Of a DNA stretch of 64,000 bases, positions 32,804-43,237 are shown piece after piece (the stretch's first letter is position 1; each line of letters starts with the position of its first letter). This DNA comes from Megascapheus bottae. Lineage: Eukaryota > Chordata > Mammalia > Rodentia > Geomyidae. Under the pieces are notes generated by a model. That model was not told where the DNA came from. It ran no database searches and saw nothing but the letters and a program-made list of their open reading frames with translations. The position numbers and the translations under genes are program-made. Location of the stretch: positions 2,665,001-2,729,000 of the forward strand of contig JANJXV010000037.1 in NCBI GenBank assembly GCA_024803745.1, written 5' to 3'.

Positions 32804-33011
32804 TGGGCAGGAGTTTGGCCTCGTGGTAGAGTGCTTGCCTAGCATGCACGAACACCCAGGTTCGATTCCTAGGTACCACCTGCATAGAAAAAAGCCCGAA
32901 ATGGTGCTGAGGCTCAAGTGGTAGAGCTCTAGCCTTGAGAAAGTCCAAGGACAGTGCTCAGACCCTGAGTTCAAGCCCAGGACTGGCAAAAAAAAAAAAA
33001 AGAGAGAGAGA
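32804..33011 (+). mobile_element. IDL-Geo dimeric SINE, plus strand, 18-bp target duplication
   Basis: A near-consensus copy: gagtttggcctcgtggtaga, ggttcgattcctaggtacca, ggctcaagtggtagagctct, gttcaagcccaggactggca, A-tail with an (AG)5 run. An 18-bp duplication (7 A's then ctattgagtct) lies at 32,786-32,803 and 33,012-33,029. Inserted in the ancient L1. Confidence 0.96.
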
Positions 33012-33029
33012 AAAAAAACTATTGAGTCT

Positions 33030-33290
33030 GATTGATGAATCCAGGAAGCTTATAACTCGGTTAGATATTTTACATTTTATTCCAACAATGTTTAAGACTC
33101 TTCATACCATAAATTTACATACCTTTTAATCAATTTGTTCACAAAGAGTTCATTATTTTTTATGGTATTGTGAATTAAATTTTTTTAGATTTCAGTTTTT
33201 GATTATTCATTTCAAGTGTACAGTTGATTTGGGGTGTATATCTTATATTTTCAGATTTGCTGAATTTTTATGTTAGCTTTAACTTATTTA
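33030..33290 (-). mobile_element. Ancient L1 ORF2 region, minus strand (part 2)
   Basis: tttaagactcttcataccat, tcatttcaagtgtacagttg, tcagatttgctgaattttta. It continues the element cut by the SINE at 32,804. Confidence 0.65.
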
Positions 33291-33296
33291 TTGTGC

Positions 33297-33530
33297 CATT
33301 ACTGGTGCTTGAACACAGGTTCTCACAAACTCACTTTAATTTTTTTTTTTTTTTTTTTTTTTTGCTGATTGCCACAGCTCCACCATTGGGGAGCTTCTAG
33401 CTTGGAGCTTTTTGGTGGTTAATTACAGATAAGAGTCTCATGGACTTTCCTGCCCAGGCTAGCTTCGAACCTCCATACTGAGCAGCTAGGATTCTGCCTT
33501 CAAGCCCTGTTTTCAGGATCCAGTATCCTC
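33297..33530 (-). mobile_element. B1-like/Geo composite SINE, minus strand (with long poly-T)
   Basis: A T-run of about 26 at 33,340-33,363 sits inside the Geo half, followed by ccacagctccaccattgggg, linker ggttaattacagataagagt, and ggctagcttcgaacctccat. The upstream piece (tactggtgcttgaacacagg) may be a second, truncated Geo unit. Confidence 0.7.
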
Positions 33531-33539
33531 CAGGTTTTT

Positions 33540-35089
33540 ATATAGAAATTTTTATTGGTGAACCGAGTTTTATTTCTTCCTTTCTAATCTGGATGCCTTT
33601 AATATATTTTTAAAAAATTGTTTGGGAAATGTGGTGAGAGCTGACTTTCTTGTCTGATCTAATCTCAATGTGAAAGCATTTCCTCTAAAAATGTAAACTA
33701 TAGTTCCTGCTCAAATTATATTGTAGGTATTATTTTGTTAATCCAGTCTGACAATCTCTGCCTTTTGATTTGGTTGAATTGTTTAATCTATTTACGTTTA
33801 ATGATATTATACACACAGTTGGGTTATGTCTTTCATTTTATGTTTTTATATTCTGTGTTCCTTATGAATTTCCCCTCTCTGTCTTTCCTTCCGGGTTTCT
33901 TTAATATTAGGTGAATGTTTTCTGATGTAGCATTTAAATAGCAAAAATGGTCACTTGTTTTCTGAGTTATTTCTGTAGTGGTTGCATTAAGCTTGTGTAA
34001 ATCTGAATTGATCAGAAATAGCTACACAGGTATAATCAAATTAATTCCATTACATATTGAAAGTGATGCTTCTAAATATTTCTAATTCCTTTCTCTTTTT
34101 CTTACAATATTATGGTTATATATACTGCATCTATAAATGTTACAAAAATGCCTTTTCATAGTTGCTACTTATAAGAAGGTAGTATCCATTCCCAGATTTT
34201 GTTCTGGCTGTTCTTCTACTTATCCTTCTGCAAGCCTTCCTTCGTGCCGGTAGAGTCAAGTTAGCATGTAGATTCATTCTTTTAACAGAATATAGCTCGA
34301 TCTCATCTTCCTTTGTGGGTTTTTTTCCTTCTGTTTGCAAATGAATCACATTTCTACAGTTTCAGGTCCAACAATACCTACTATCCATATTATTTAATAA
34401 AATTGCCTTTAAATCAGTTAATAGAGTCAAGGAGAAGAAATGTACATTTATATTATATTTTAGAATTATATAATTATCTTTATGGGTGATCTTTCTTTGT
34501 AAGGATTTCTGTCTGGAGATACTTGCTTTGAGGCCCGAAGGGCTTCTTTTCTTGCTTAAAATGACCTACAAAGAGCATTTTTCCTCAGTCCATTTAGAAA
34601 TGTCTTTATTTCAATGTCATTTTTAGAGTATAACCTTTCTGGATATATAGCTTCTCTTCATTGATTGGCAGCTTTTTATTTTCCTTTAGCGTTTTGAGTA
34701 TGCCATTCTTCTGTCTTCTACTATGTTTTGTTCTTATGAGAATTTGTGATGCACCATCTTTCCCTATTGCTCTTGAGATTCCTCCTGTCTTTTACTTTCA
34801 GAGTGGGGAAAATAATATCTCCGTAGATTTCTATGACATCTATTCTACTGTTTCTGAGGGCATATGTGTGTTCACTGTGCTGTGGTCTCCCATAATTTTC
34901 TCCAATTCTGGGCTCAGTGCATTCTCCTTTTCTTTCTCTCTTTCCCTCTGTTTGTTGGATTTTATGACCTCTGTAGATTTGCCTTTGTGCAAGCTAAGTT
35001 TCTCTTCTGCTTACTAAATTTAATACTGAGCTCCTGTAGTGAATTTTTCATTTTTGTTATTGTACTTAAAATTTTAGACTTTTCATTTG

Positions 35090-35091
<2 letters not shown>
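33540..35091 (-). mobile_element. Ancient L1, ORF2 5' part through ORF1, minus strand (part 3)
   Basis: tctaatctggatgcctttaa and gtggtgagagctgactttct are reverse-transcriptase-region text. tctgacaatctctgcctttt with tttaatgatattatacacac is the start of ORF2. From about 34,500 the order matches the ORF1 region of old L1 (ggatttctgtctggagatac, ttgagtatgccattcttctg, ctcctgtagtgaatttttca). Much of ORF2 between 33,660 and 33,740 is missing. Fully decayed. Confidence 0.65.

Positions 35092-35158
<67 letters not shown>
35092..35158 (+). repeat. (TC)n microsatellite
   Basis: About 30 TC units at the tail end of a minus-strand SINE, inside the old L1. Confidence 0.97.
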
Positions 35159-35161
<3 letters not shown>

Positions 35162-35362
35162 CTGGGGTTTGAACTCAGGGACTGTGCTTGCTTGGCTTGC
35201 TCTTCAACTGGCTCTCTACCCCACTAGAGCCAGCCTCCCATCCATTTTCTTTTTGGCTCCAAAATAAACTAGATGTTTCTGCTGTAGCTGGCTTTAAATG
35301 GTAATCTGGATCTCTGTCTCCTGAGTGGTTACGATTGTAGGTGTGAGCCACCAGCACTAAGC
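35159..35362 (-). mobile_element. B1-like/Geo composite SINE, minus strand
   Basis: ctggggtttgaactcaggga, ctggctctctaccccactag, tagctggctttaaatggtaa, tctgtctcctgagtggttac, gtaggtgtgagccaccagca. Confidence 0.82.
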
Positions 35363-35790
35363 TTATTTCTCTCTTTATTAATACTAATATTTTCCTTAGA
35401 TGTGATACTGACAACTTCTCTTACTTTGCTTCTTTATAACCATGGCCTTCCTTTCATCTTTGAATATTTTTCTTGAAGGCTTTGTTCAATCTGACATCTG
35501 GTTGATTGGTAGGCATTTCTTCTATCCACACTTTCCTCAGAATGTGTTTGACTTCCTGGTTCCTTGGCATGTCCGTTGTTTTGGACATTTTAGTAGATAA
35601 TATAGTAGCAATTCTTAGTTTTGCCCATCTCACACCCCTGTGGTTTTTTTCTTGATGTTTGCTGAACTTGTTTAGTGAAGCCTATTTCCCTTCCCACCGG
35701 GCTCGCCCTCTGATGTGGGGGCTCTGCAGAGGTCCCTGCTGTCACACTGACCTATTCTATTTAAAACTTAAAAATAAAAAAAAGGAATAA
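35363..35790 (-). mobile_element. Ancient L1 5' region, minus strand (part 4)
   Basis: aaggctttgttcaatctgac, atctggttgattggtaggca, cctggttccttggcatgtcc. It resembles the antisense 5' UTR/ORF1 text of old L1 families. The right edge is unclear. Confidence 0.5.
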
Positions 35791-36012
35791 GCCTTCAGGT
35801 CTGTCAAATGATCTGTTGCTGCTTTTGATGTGATTTTGTGGTGAACAAGCATTTGAAGTGAAAATATTCAATGGATTATTTACTCCTATAATCTTCATGC
35901 ATGTGTGTAGTCTGTTAATTAGCATCTTTAGGCTTCGGAATTTACTCTGGATTCTTGCTGTACTGAAATGGCTTTCTCAGTAGAAAATTCATTTCTGTAA
36001 GAGAAAAGCTAG

Positions 36013-36015
<3 letters not shown>

Positions 36016-36058
<43 letters not shown>
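36016..36058 (+). repeat. (GT)n microsatellite
   Basis: 21 perfect GT units. No SINE beside it. Confidence 0.97.
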
Positions 36059-36059
<1 letters not shown>

Positions 36060-36689
36060 TTTGCTCCCCTGTATACTTTGGGATGGGAAAGTCCTCCCCA
36101 AGAAAAACACTTGGATACCAATCACATACAAAGGAAAAGGAATTTTGTGTCAGTAATCTGGCAGGCTACCTCACAGGCAGAGAATAACAGCTGGATAGGA
36201 AGATAACAACAGTTTTATAAGTCTGGGTTCAAGTGGAATGCGAAAGCAAGAAACTGCATTGTGGAAAGGGTTAACATTTACAGTTGTAGCTACACAAACA
36301 AGGAAGAGGGAAATTGCCTGTCATTTGAGATGGCAGCTACCTGCGTTACCTGTTTTCAGGTAAAAGTCTGTGCCACCTGTTTTCAGGGAAAGGCAGTTTG
36401 ATTTTTGCTGAAGGTCTAAGGTTGCAGACTGGTTAAGAAGATGGAAGAGGTGAGGCTAAAAGGATGAAGACATTTAGGAAGTTTGCCAGTACTTTCTAAT
36501 TTGGAGGAAATAGGTAACACTAGTTACTTAAAAGTTTGGAGAAATTTTGATCTAAACAATTATATTTGAATTTTATCTTGACGATTTGTAAATTCTTTTT
36601 CAAAATGCTTACTCAATATTTAAATTTTTTCCTTTTAATGATTACTTTGGTGGTTTGTAGTTTTAGAACTAAATCTTAGGTAAACAAAA
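36059..36689. other. Unassigned stretch
   Basis: No feature recognised. It contains two near-identical phrases ttacctgttttcagg and ccacctgttttcagg at about 36,347 and 36,374. Confidence 0.4.
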
Positions 36690-36830
36690 ATAGCATGGGC
36701 TTTGCAAGTCTGAATCTGAATTTCAGCCGCATCTCTTGGTGGCTGAGTGACTTTGGACATAAAATTTGATCACTTTGAGCTTTAGTTCCTGCTCATGAAA
36801 GGACAAATATTTGTCTCAGAAGTTATTTTA
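36690..36830 (-). mobile_element. MIR, minus strand
   Basis: catgggctttgcaagtctga, ggtggctgagtgactttgga and ttgatcactttgagctttag follow the reversed MIR core and B-box region, diverged. Confidence 0.65.
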
Positions 36831-36855
36831 TGGAAGGAAGGAGCCATTTCATTGA

Positions 36856-36910
36856 ACAGGCTCCAGTTGTTTACACCTGTAATCCTTGCCACTCAAAAGT
36901 TTGAGATCAG
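36856..36910 (+). mobile_element. B1-like/Geo SINE, left part, split by insertion
   Basis: gttgtttacacctgtaatcc and ttgccactcaaaagtttgag. The remainder resumes at 37,107 after an IDL-Geo insertion. Confidence 0.8.
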
Positions 36911-37106
36911 GGGCCGGGAGTTTGGCCTAGTGGTTGAAGTGCTTGCCTAGCATGCATGAAGACCCGGGTTCGATTCCTCGGTACCACACACATAGAAAAA
37001 AGCCGGAAGTGGTGCTGAGGCTCAAGTGGTAGAGCTCTAGCCTTGAGAAAGTCCAAGGACAGTGCTCAGACCCTGAGCTCAAGCCCAGGACTGGCCAAAA
37101 AAAAAA
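36911..37106 (+). mobile_element. IDL-Geo dimeric SINE nested in a B1/Geo SINE
   Basis: A near-consensus copy (ggccgggagtttggcctagt, gggttcgattcctcggtacc, gaggctcaagtggtagagct) with a poly-A tail. The 16-bp duplication aaaagtttgagatcag is at 36,895-36,910 and 37,107-37,122. Confidence 0.96.
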
Positions 37107-37290
37107 AAAAGTTTGAGATCAGAAGAACACAATTTGAAGCCAGCCTTAGCAGACTCCTCTGTGCAGCTGTTATCTCCAATTATCCAATAAAATGCCAGAC
37201 TGAAGCTCTGGAACTAGTCTTGAGCAAGCAAGCTTAGTAAGAGTCAAAGGCCCTGATTTCAAGCCATGACAACAACAAAAACAAAAATCA
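37107..37290 (+). mobile_element. B1-like/Geo SINE, right part, split by insertion
   Basis: gaagccagccttagcagact, linker atctccaattatccaata, decayed Geo ending gccctgatttcaagccatga. It joins to 36,856-36,910. Confidence 0.78.
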
Positions 37291-38321
37291 CTATTGTGAC
37301 AGAGTGTGTGGTCAGTGCCTGGCATGTAATAGTTTCCTTGCTTTGACAAAAGAGATTATTGCACGCAAATTAAAAAGAATTAACCTTATCTGAACAAAAT
37401 GTCTTTTTTATTATTCAGACTACTCTGTCTTCTCCATTATTTTTAAATTTTATTGCTATTTGAAAATTAGATTTTGCTGTTTTGACCATTTGTGAGCCAC
37501 TTAGACAAAGCAATAATTTATTATATTAAATTACTTCTTTTGGTGTTTATTTTAATCAGTTGTTTACTTTGGCACGTTTCCAGTTTCCCAATCTATTAGA
37601 ATTATTTTCTACTCATCTCTTTGTCTTGTATCAGAAGTTGAGGCTTACTTCTTAATGAAAACAAATAAAGCTGCCAACTTTTCTCTGAACTTTGTATTGA
37701 CCAAGGCCTCTAGACTAGATGATCTGCATTATCCTTAGTCACCTCATAGTGTGCTATTAGACTCTAAGCACTTGATTAAAGCTGCATGTTATAGCAGGCT
37801 GGAAGCAGAGATTAAATGAAGCCATTATAACCACCAGCTAGAGGCTGCAACCAACTATCTAAAGGCATTGAAATAGTGGACTTGCCTAAGAGCACAGAGC
37901 AAGTACAATTTCCTAGGATTGCTAATTTGGCATTCTCTTCAGTGCTATGTCCCATTACAACTTGATAACATTTTAAATACCTTATTTAGAGGGAACATTT
38001 TGTTATCTGGATTTTCAGTGCTGAGCATTGTTGCTTTCTAATTAACTCTGTGAGTTTTAGGACTGGTTTGTGCTTATTTGAAAACATGACATAAGATCAA
38101 TCAGCCTAAAAGAGACATAGGCATCGGCGGTAATACTTTTCAGATACATAAAAATGTTCAACATAGTGCATCTTATTGATCTATTTTACATGAATATATA
38201 AGACCAAACGATGTGAGATAGTGGTGTAGAGTATGCATTTATAATAGCTATGGGCAATAAAATATTATAGGACATTATTTCAAAGAATTCATAGTATAGT
38301 CACGAGGGGTAGATTTTTAAT
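37291..38321. other. Unassigned AT-rich stretch
   Basis: No feature recognised. It ends at the target duplication of the L1 that follows. Confidence 0.4.
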
Positions 38322-38337
38322 TTTTTTCCTTGGTTAT

Positions 38338-39250
38338 GGCCACCTAATGTTTGATAAGGGAGCCAAAAAAATAGAATGGAAGAAAGACAGCCTCTTCAAC
38401 AAGTGGTGCTGGCAGAATTGGTTAAGCACCTGCAGAAAACTAATGTTGAATCCTTCTATGTCACCCTGCACCATGATTAATTCCAGATGAATAAAAAAAC
38501 CTTGAGGTAAAAGTAGATACTCTGAAAACTTTACAAGAAGAAATAGGAGATACACTAGGTCTCCCTGGCACAGGTTGATACTTTCTTAATAAAGACCCAG
38601 AAGCAAAACAGATTAAAGAAAGTTTGGACAAATGGGACTGCATTAAACTGTGGAGGTTCTGAATGGCAAAGGACATAGCTAGCAAGATAAATAGCCCACA
38701 GAGTGGAAGAAGATCTTCACTAGCCATACAACAGACAAGGGCCTCATATCTAAACTATATCTACAGCTAAAATAAAATGAATCTCTCCAAAATAAATCTT
38801 CAAAGAATCAACCATCCATTTAAAAGATGGGCTTAAGATGTAAAGACTTTGAGGCTTCTCTGAAGAAGAAATAAGAATGGCCTATAGACACATGAAGAAA
38901 TTCTTGACTTATTTGGCCATACAAGAAGTGCAGATCAAAACAACTTTGAGATTCCATCTTAGTCCAGTTAGAATGGGCATGATCAAGAAATCTAATAACA
39001 CCAGCCTGTGTGGTGGCTCACACATGTAATCCTAGCTACTCAGGAGGCTGGATCTGAGGATCACAGTTCAAAGCCAGCCTGGGCACAAAAGGACCTGAGA
39101 CTCTTGCCTCCAATTAACCCCTAGAAAATGGGAATTGGAGCTTGGCTCAAAGGTAGGATGGTAGCTTTGAGCTGAAGAGCTCAGGGACCGTGTCTAGGCC
39201 AAGCTCAAGCCCCATGACCCACAAAATAGAAAGAAAGAAAGAAAGAAAAA

Positions 39251-39305
<55 letters not shown>

Positions 39306-40150
39306 GAAATCTAGTAACAACGGATGCTGTTAGGGATTTGGCCAGGAGGGATCACTACTACACTGTTGGTGGGAGTGTAAATTCATTCAGCCACTATGGA
39401 AAGCAGGATGGTGATTCCTCAAAAGACTAAACATAGAGCTCCCCTATGACCCAGCAATTCCACTACTTGGCATTTACCCAATCGTCCAGAAACAAGGACA
39501 TACTAAGTCCACGAGCACAATGATGTTCATTGCAGCACTATTCACCATAGTGAAGATATGAAACAAAAGCAGATGCCCTTCAGCAGGTGATTGGATGAAG
39601 ATGTGGTACTTAGACACAAAGGAATTCTATGCTGCTATCAAAAAGAATGACATTGCCCCATTGGAAAAAAATCACATTAAGTGAAGTAAGCCAGACCCAA
39701 AGGAACATAGGCTCAATGAGTTCCCTCATTTGCAATAATTAGTACACATCTAGGACTCTCCTAGCAGAGGATTAGAATAGTGCAAAGCCTAGGTACATCA
39801 TATATGATGAGACAGATAGGATTTGGAAACAAGAGCTTAATCTTGTGTGATTGTTGTTTTTAATGTATTATGCTATTTCTCTTCTCTTTAGTTGCCCTTT
39901 GGTTAATCTCATATTGTTACTGTATCTGACTTTGTTACCTGGTATATTGTATATATGTTTATTTGTTTATTTGAAATAGGAAAGGGAAGGGGGGAAAACA
40001 AGATGATTGCAGTGGTGAGGGAGGGAAATGGGGACAAAAACATGAGAAGGGGTATCAATGTGTGAGAAGTAATGCACCTACTAGCTGTTAAATGTAACTA
40101 TAACCCCTCTATACATTACCCTGACAACAAAAAATAAAATAAAATATAAA
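38338..40150 (+). mobile_element. Young-subfamily L1, 5'-truncated, plus strand, with nested SINE
   Basis: A 16-bp duplication (ttttttccttggttat) at 38,322-38,337 and 40,151-40,166 fixes both ends. The element starts in ORF2 (ggccacctaatgtttgataa), runs through the Cys-rich C-terminus (tcccctatgacccagcaatt) and the G-rich 3' UTR, and ends in an A-rich tail with AATAAA. A composite SINE interrupts it at 39,001-39,305. ORF2 is broken by many stops and frameshifts, for example the stop after the START of the conserved KINSKWIKD segment near 38,490. Confidence 0.95.
39001..39305 (+). mobile_element. B1-like/Geo composite SINE nested in L1, with (AAAG)n tail
   Basis: gtggtggctcacacatgtaa, ctactcaggaggctggatct, linker cctccaattaacccctag, Geo gcttggctcaaaggtaggat and gagctgaagagctcagggac. 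The tail has expanded to (AAAG)n, about 75 bases (39,229-39,304). A 14-bp duplication with one mismatch (gaaatctaataaca / gaaatctagtaaca) is at 38,987-39,000 and 39,306-39,319. Confidence 0.95.
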
Positions 40151-40333
40151 TTTTTTCCTTGGTTATAGATTGGAACGCCACCATGTCAAAGTGTTAAATG
40201 ACTCCTCTCAGATTGCAGTAACAAAATGATGAACACTCAACAGTTACAAGCAGGTCATCGTACTTCAAAATCTAAGATTTCACCTTCAAACCTATCTTAT
40301 GGCAGAATATAAATCAATATAAAGAAATTATAG

Positions 40334-40599
40334 AACAAAATCTAGAGACATCCCTTGGTTATCTCATATTGTTACAATATTTCACCTTGTTATCTGATAT
40401 ATTTTATATGTGCATAATTGGTTATTTGAAATTGGATAGGGAAGGGGGGAAATCAAGATAAGCGGGGGAGGGTGGGAGGGAAATAGAGACCATGTCATGA
40501 GAAAGAGTATCAATGTTTGTGAAGTTATGCACCTTTTATCTGGTGAATATAATGTAACCCTTCTATTAATCACAATAAAAATATATTTTGACCATAAAA
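40334..40599 (+). mobile_element. Young-subfamily L1 3' end, plus strand, short copy
   Basis: It begins aacaaaatctagagacat, then jumps about 115 bases relative to the 59,853 copy to cccttggttatctcatattg and runs to aatcacaataaaaatatatt. The G-rich motif is at 40,464-40,480. A 13-bp duplication with one mismatch (aaagaaattatag / aaagaaactatag) is at 40,321-40,333 and 40,600-40,612. Confidence 0.88.
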
Positions 40600-40612
40600 A
40601 AAGAAACTATAG

Positions 40613-41086
40613 CCATGCCTTTGCTTAACCTCGAGGATAAATGCTGAGGAGTGATGTTAGGTGATGTTTTCATTATGTAAACATCATGGTGTTCTTTAGT
40701 ATTTCTAAATTTTTCATTACCTTTTGGATGGTTATACAAAGAGCTTTTTGTATCACATGTTGGTTCCTGAATGCAATTTATCTTCATCAGTATAATCCCT
40801 TCCATTTTTCTCCCCATCCTTCTCAGGCTCACCTTTCTCTGCAGCTTTCCTAGTTCTGTTTATACAAATGCACAATGAATATTTTAACTATTTTTCCACC
40901 CACCCCCTCTTCAGTCATTTGTTTCCCTGTCCTTTCTTTGGCCTCATCCCCTGCCACTTCAAATATCCCCTTCCTGGTATTCACTTTGTTAGATTGTAGG
41001 TTGTTCAAAGGGGTTACAGCATTGAAAGTCTCCATAGACACCACTTCAGTTAATACACTTGGGTACATGTGTATATGACCATCTAG
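40613..41086. other. Unassigned stretch
   Basis: No feature recognised. Confidence 0.4.
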
Positions 41087-41121
41087 GTATATACACATAT
41101 ATATGTATATATATATATATT
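41087..41121. repeat. (TA)n microsatellite
   Basis: Interrupted TATA run (acatatatatgtatatatat). Confidence 0.85.
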
Positions 41122-41419
41122 TGTCATTTACATCTAGCTCCCATTTACAAAAGAAAACATGCATTCTTCATTTAACATATTTTCTTCCACAGCCATTCTT
41201 TCTAACAGAGTGTTTTTATAACTTGGGTAAATAAAAGATGTAAGAGGCTGCCTATGGCTTAATGTTTTACTTTTTGTAAATAGAAAGAGCATGCTTTAAG
41301 TTCATCATAACATTTAGTCATTTAGTATTACTAAATATCAAGTCTTATCCACTGTACATAATTGTATATATGTACATATATGATAGTAATATAATATATA
41401 GTATATGCATATATATATT

Positions 41420-41609
41420 TTGCCAGTCCTGGGGCTTGAACTTAGGGTCTGAGCACTGTTGTTGAACTTTTCTCAAGGCTAAATCTTTACCATTTGTGCA
41501 GTAGCACCACTTCCAGCTTTTTTCTATGTATGTGGTATGGAGGAATCAAACCAGGGTCTTTGTGCATACTAGGCAAGCACTCTACCACTAGGCCACACTC
41601 CCAGCACCA
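41420..41609 (-). mobile_element. IDL-Geo dimeric SINE, minus strand
   Basis: gccagtcctggggcttgaac, ttttctcaaggctaaatctt, gcaccacttccagctttttt, ggtatggaggaatcaaacca, tactaggcaagcactctacc. TA-rich sequence lies at its tail end (41,370-41,419). Confidence 0.9.
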
Positions 41610-41619
41610 TTTTTATTTT

Positions 41620-41765
41620 TTCCCATGCCTGGCAGCTCAGTGGATTTTTCTACCACAGGACTACCACAATAGATGAGGTTTAAATTGTACTTATCTGGAG
41701 ATAAGAATCTCACAAACTTCTCTGCATGGGCTTCTTGAACCTTGGAAACATAGTGGTTTTCAGCC
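41620..41765 (-). mobile_element. Decayed B1-like/Geo SINE, minus strand
   Basis: Only the linker and B1-like start are clear: cttatctggagataagaatc then caaacttctctgcatgggct. Confidence 0.5.
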
Positions 41766-42049
41766 ACTAAAATTATCTGGAACAAATCTGTGGGTAAATA
41801 TAAAAGTTTTTTTCCTTTTATCATCACTCTTCAAAAACAAAGATTTTATGTTCATAGATTTTGAGACTATCTTAATGTGAGGGAAGACATTATCATTTCA
41901 GACCTTACTTAGCAAGAATAACTTCTAAGTCTTCAGTGCACATGAAGAAGTTTGCCTGTGATTCAAATACAGTTTTCAAGGTGAACAAATATCCAAAGCT
42001 CCATCTCCAAGCTCATTATATTGGTTGATTTATTGCTATACAGTCTAGG

Positions 42050-42200
42050 CCAACCATAAAACTTGGATAAGCCTCGATTTCTTTATCTGCAAAATGGGAA
42101 TATTGAGACTACAATCTCTGTAGATGAAATTAAGGCTGCAAAATATTTTATAAACTGATAAATGCCATGAAGAAATAAAAAAGGAGTTATTACCATTTTA
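42050..42200 (-). mobile_element. MIR, minus strand
   Basis: cctcgatttctttatctgca then aaatgggaatattgagacta is the reversed MIR core, followed by a drifted 5' part. Confidence 0.7.
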
Positions 42201-42890
42201 ACAGTGAGGTTCTGTGAGGGGCTAGATTTCAGCCAGAAATAGATTGACTCAGAAGCAGGTTTGTAGGGGAGCTGGAACCCTGTTGGGCATTGCTAAGGAA
42301 ACTAGCAGAGAAATATACATTACTGAGCCCCATTCTTGTCTGCCTACCACAGAGCGTCTTCCAAGAGCCTGAACAGTGTGAAGGACCAGTCATAGATAAG
42401 ACATACCAGATTCCATTTAAGGAGGGAGGGAAAGTGGGAGCCAGCTCCAAAAAAAAGGAAAGTTGTTTCTCTTGAATGTAAAGAGGAAAGCACTTCCTGA
42501 ACATTTCTAATTGACATGTGCACTGCCATCTGGAAGGCAGAGGGAGAGGCTGGCTCTTAGGATTCCTTTCAGAAGGGGAAGCCTTTGTCCCTGGCATCAT
42601 TTAGATATTGATAAGAAGATAGAATTGAGTAGCATAAGCCCCAGGACTCCTTTAGGGCTCAGAGAATGGCTACCACTGACAACTTCTCCACTGAGCATAA
42701 TAAATAAGTTGGGGTTAGAAAGGGGCCTTGTGGCTGTGAGAACTAAAATTTTGAAAAAAAATCTATTATCTGCCTTCTTTGAATAACCTCATATAATCCC
42801 TCTCTATGCTATAAGTATAACTTCTATTCTATCTTCTATCTATATCTTCTATCCTTTCATGCTAGATTATTGTCATTTCTCTCTATGATG
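42201..42890. other. Unassigned stretch
   Basis: No feature recognised. A 123-codon open frame at 42,229-42,600 (minus) has no domain. Confidence 0.4.
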
Positions 42891-43120
42891 TGCTGTTCCT
42901 GGGACTTGAACTCAAAGGCCTGAGCACTGTTTCATAGCTTTTCACTCAATACTAGCATTCTACCACTTGGGCCACAGTTCCATTTCTGGCTTTTTGGTGA
43001 TTCATTGGAGATAACAGTCTCACAGATTTTCTTGCCTGGGTTGACTTCAAACTGGGATCCTCAGATCCCATCCTCCTGAAAAGGTAAGGTTACAGATGTG
43101 AGCCCTTAGCACTGGGCTAT
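42891..43120 (-). mobile_element. B1-like/Geo composite SINE, minus strand
   Basis: ctgggacttgaactcaaagg, ctagcattctaccacttggg, gtgattcattggagataaca, ttgcctgggttgacttcaaa, gttacagatgtgagccctta. Confidence 0.85.
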
Positions 43121-43129
43121 GGTGGATTA

Positions 43130-43237
43130 TTTTGTTTTTGTCAGTTGTGGGGCTGTAACTCTGGGTCTGGGCTCTGTCCCTGAGCTCTTCAGCTCAAGGC
43201 TAGGGCTCTACCACTTGAATCACAGCACTACTTCCAT
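43130..43237 (-). mobile_element. Geo monomer alone, minus strand
   Basis: gtcagttgtggggctgtaac, gagctcttcagctcaaggct, agggctctaccacttgaatc, cactacttcc. It ends there with no B1-like or IDL half. Either truncation of a composite or an independent Geo unit. Confidence 0.75.

Noticed and set aside
32804..33011. Possible tRNA genes, because A and B boxes are clear in the SINE left halves
   Set aside because: No copy folds as a complete tRNA with an intact anticodon arm and acceptor stem; they are tRNA-derived SINEs.
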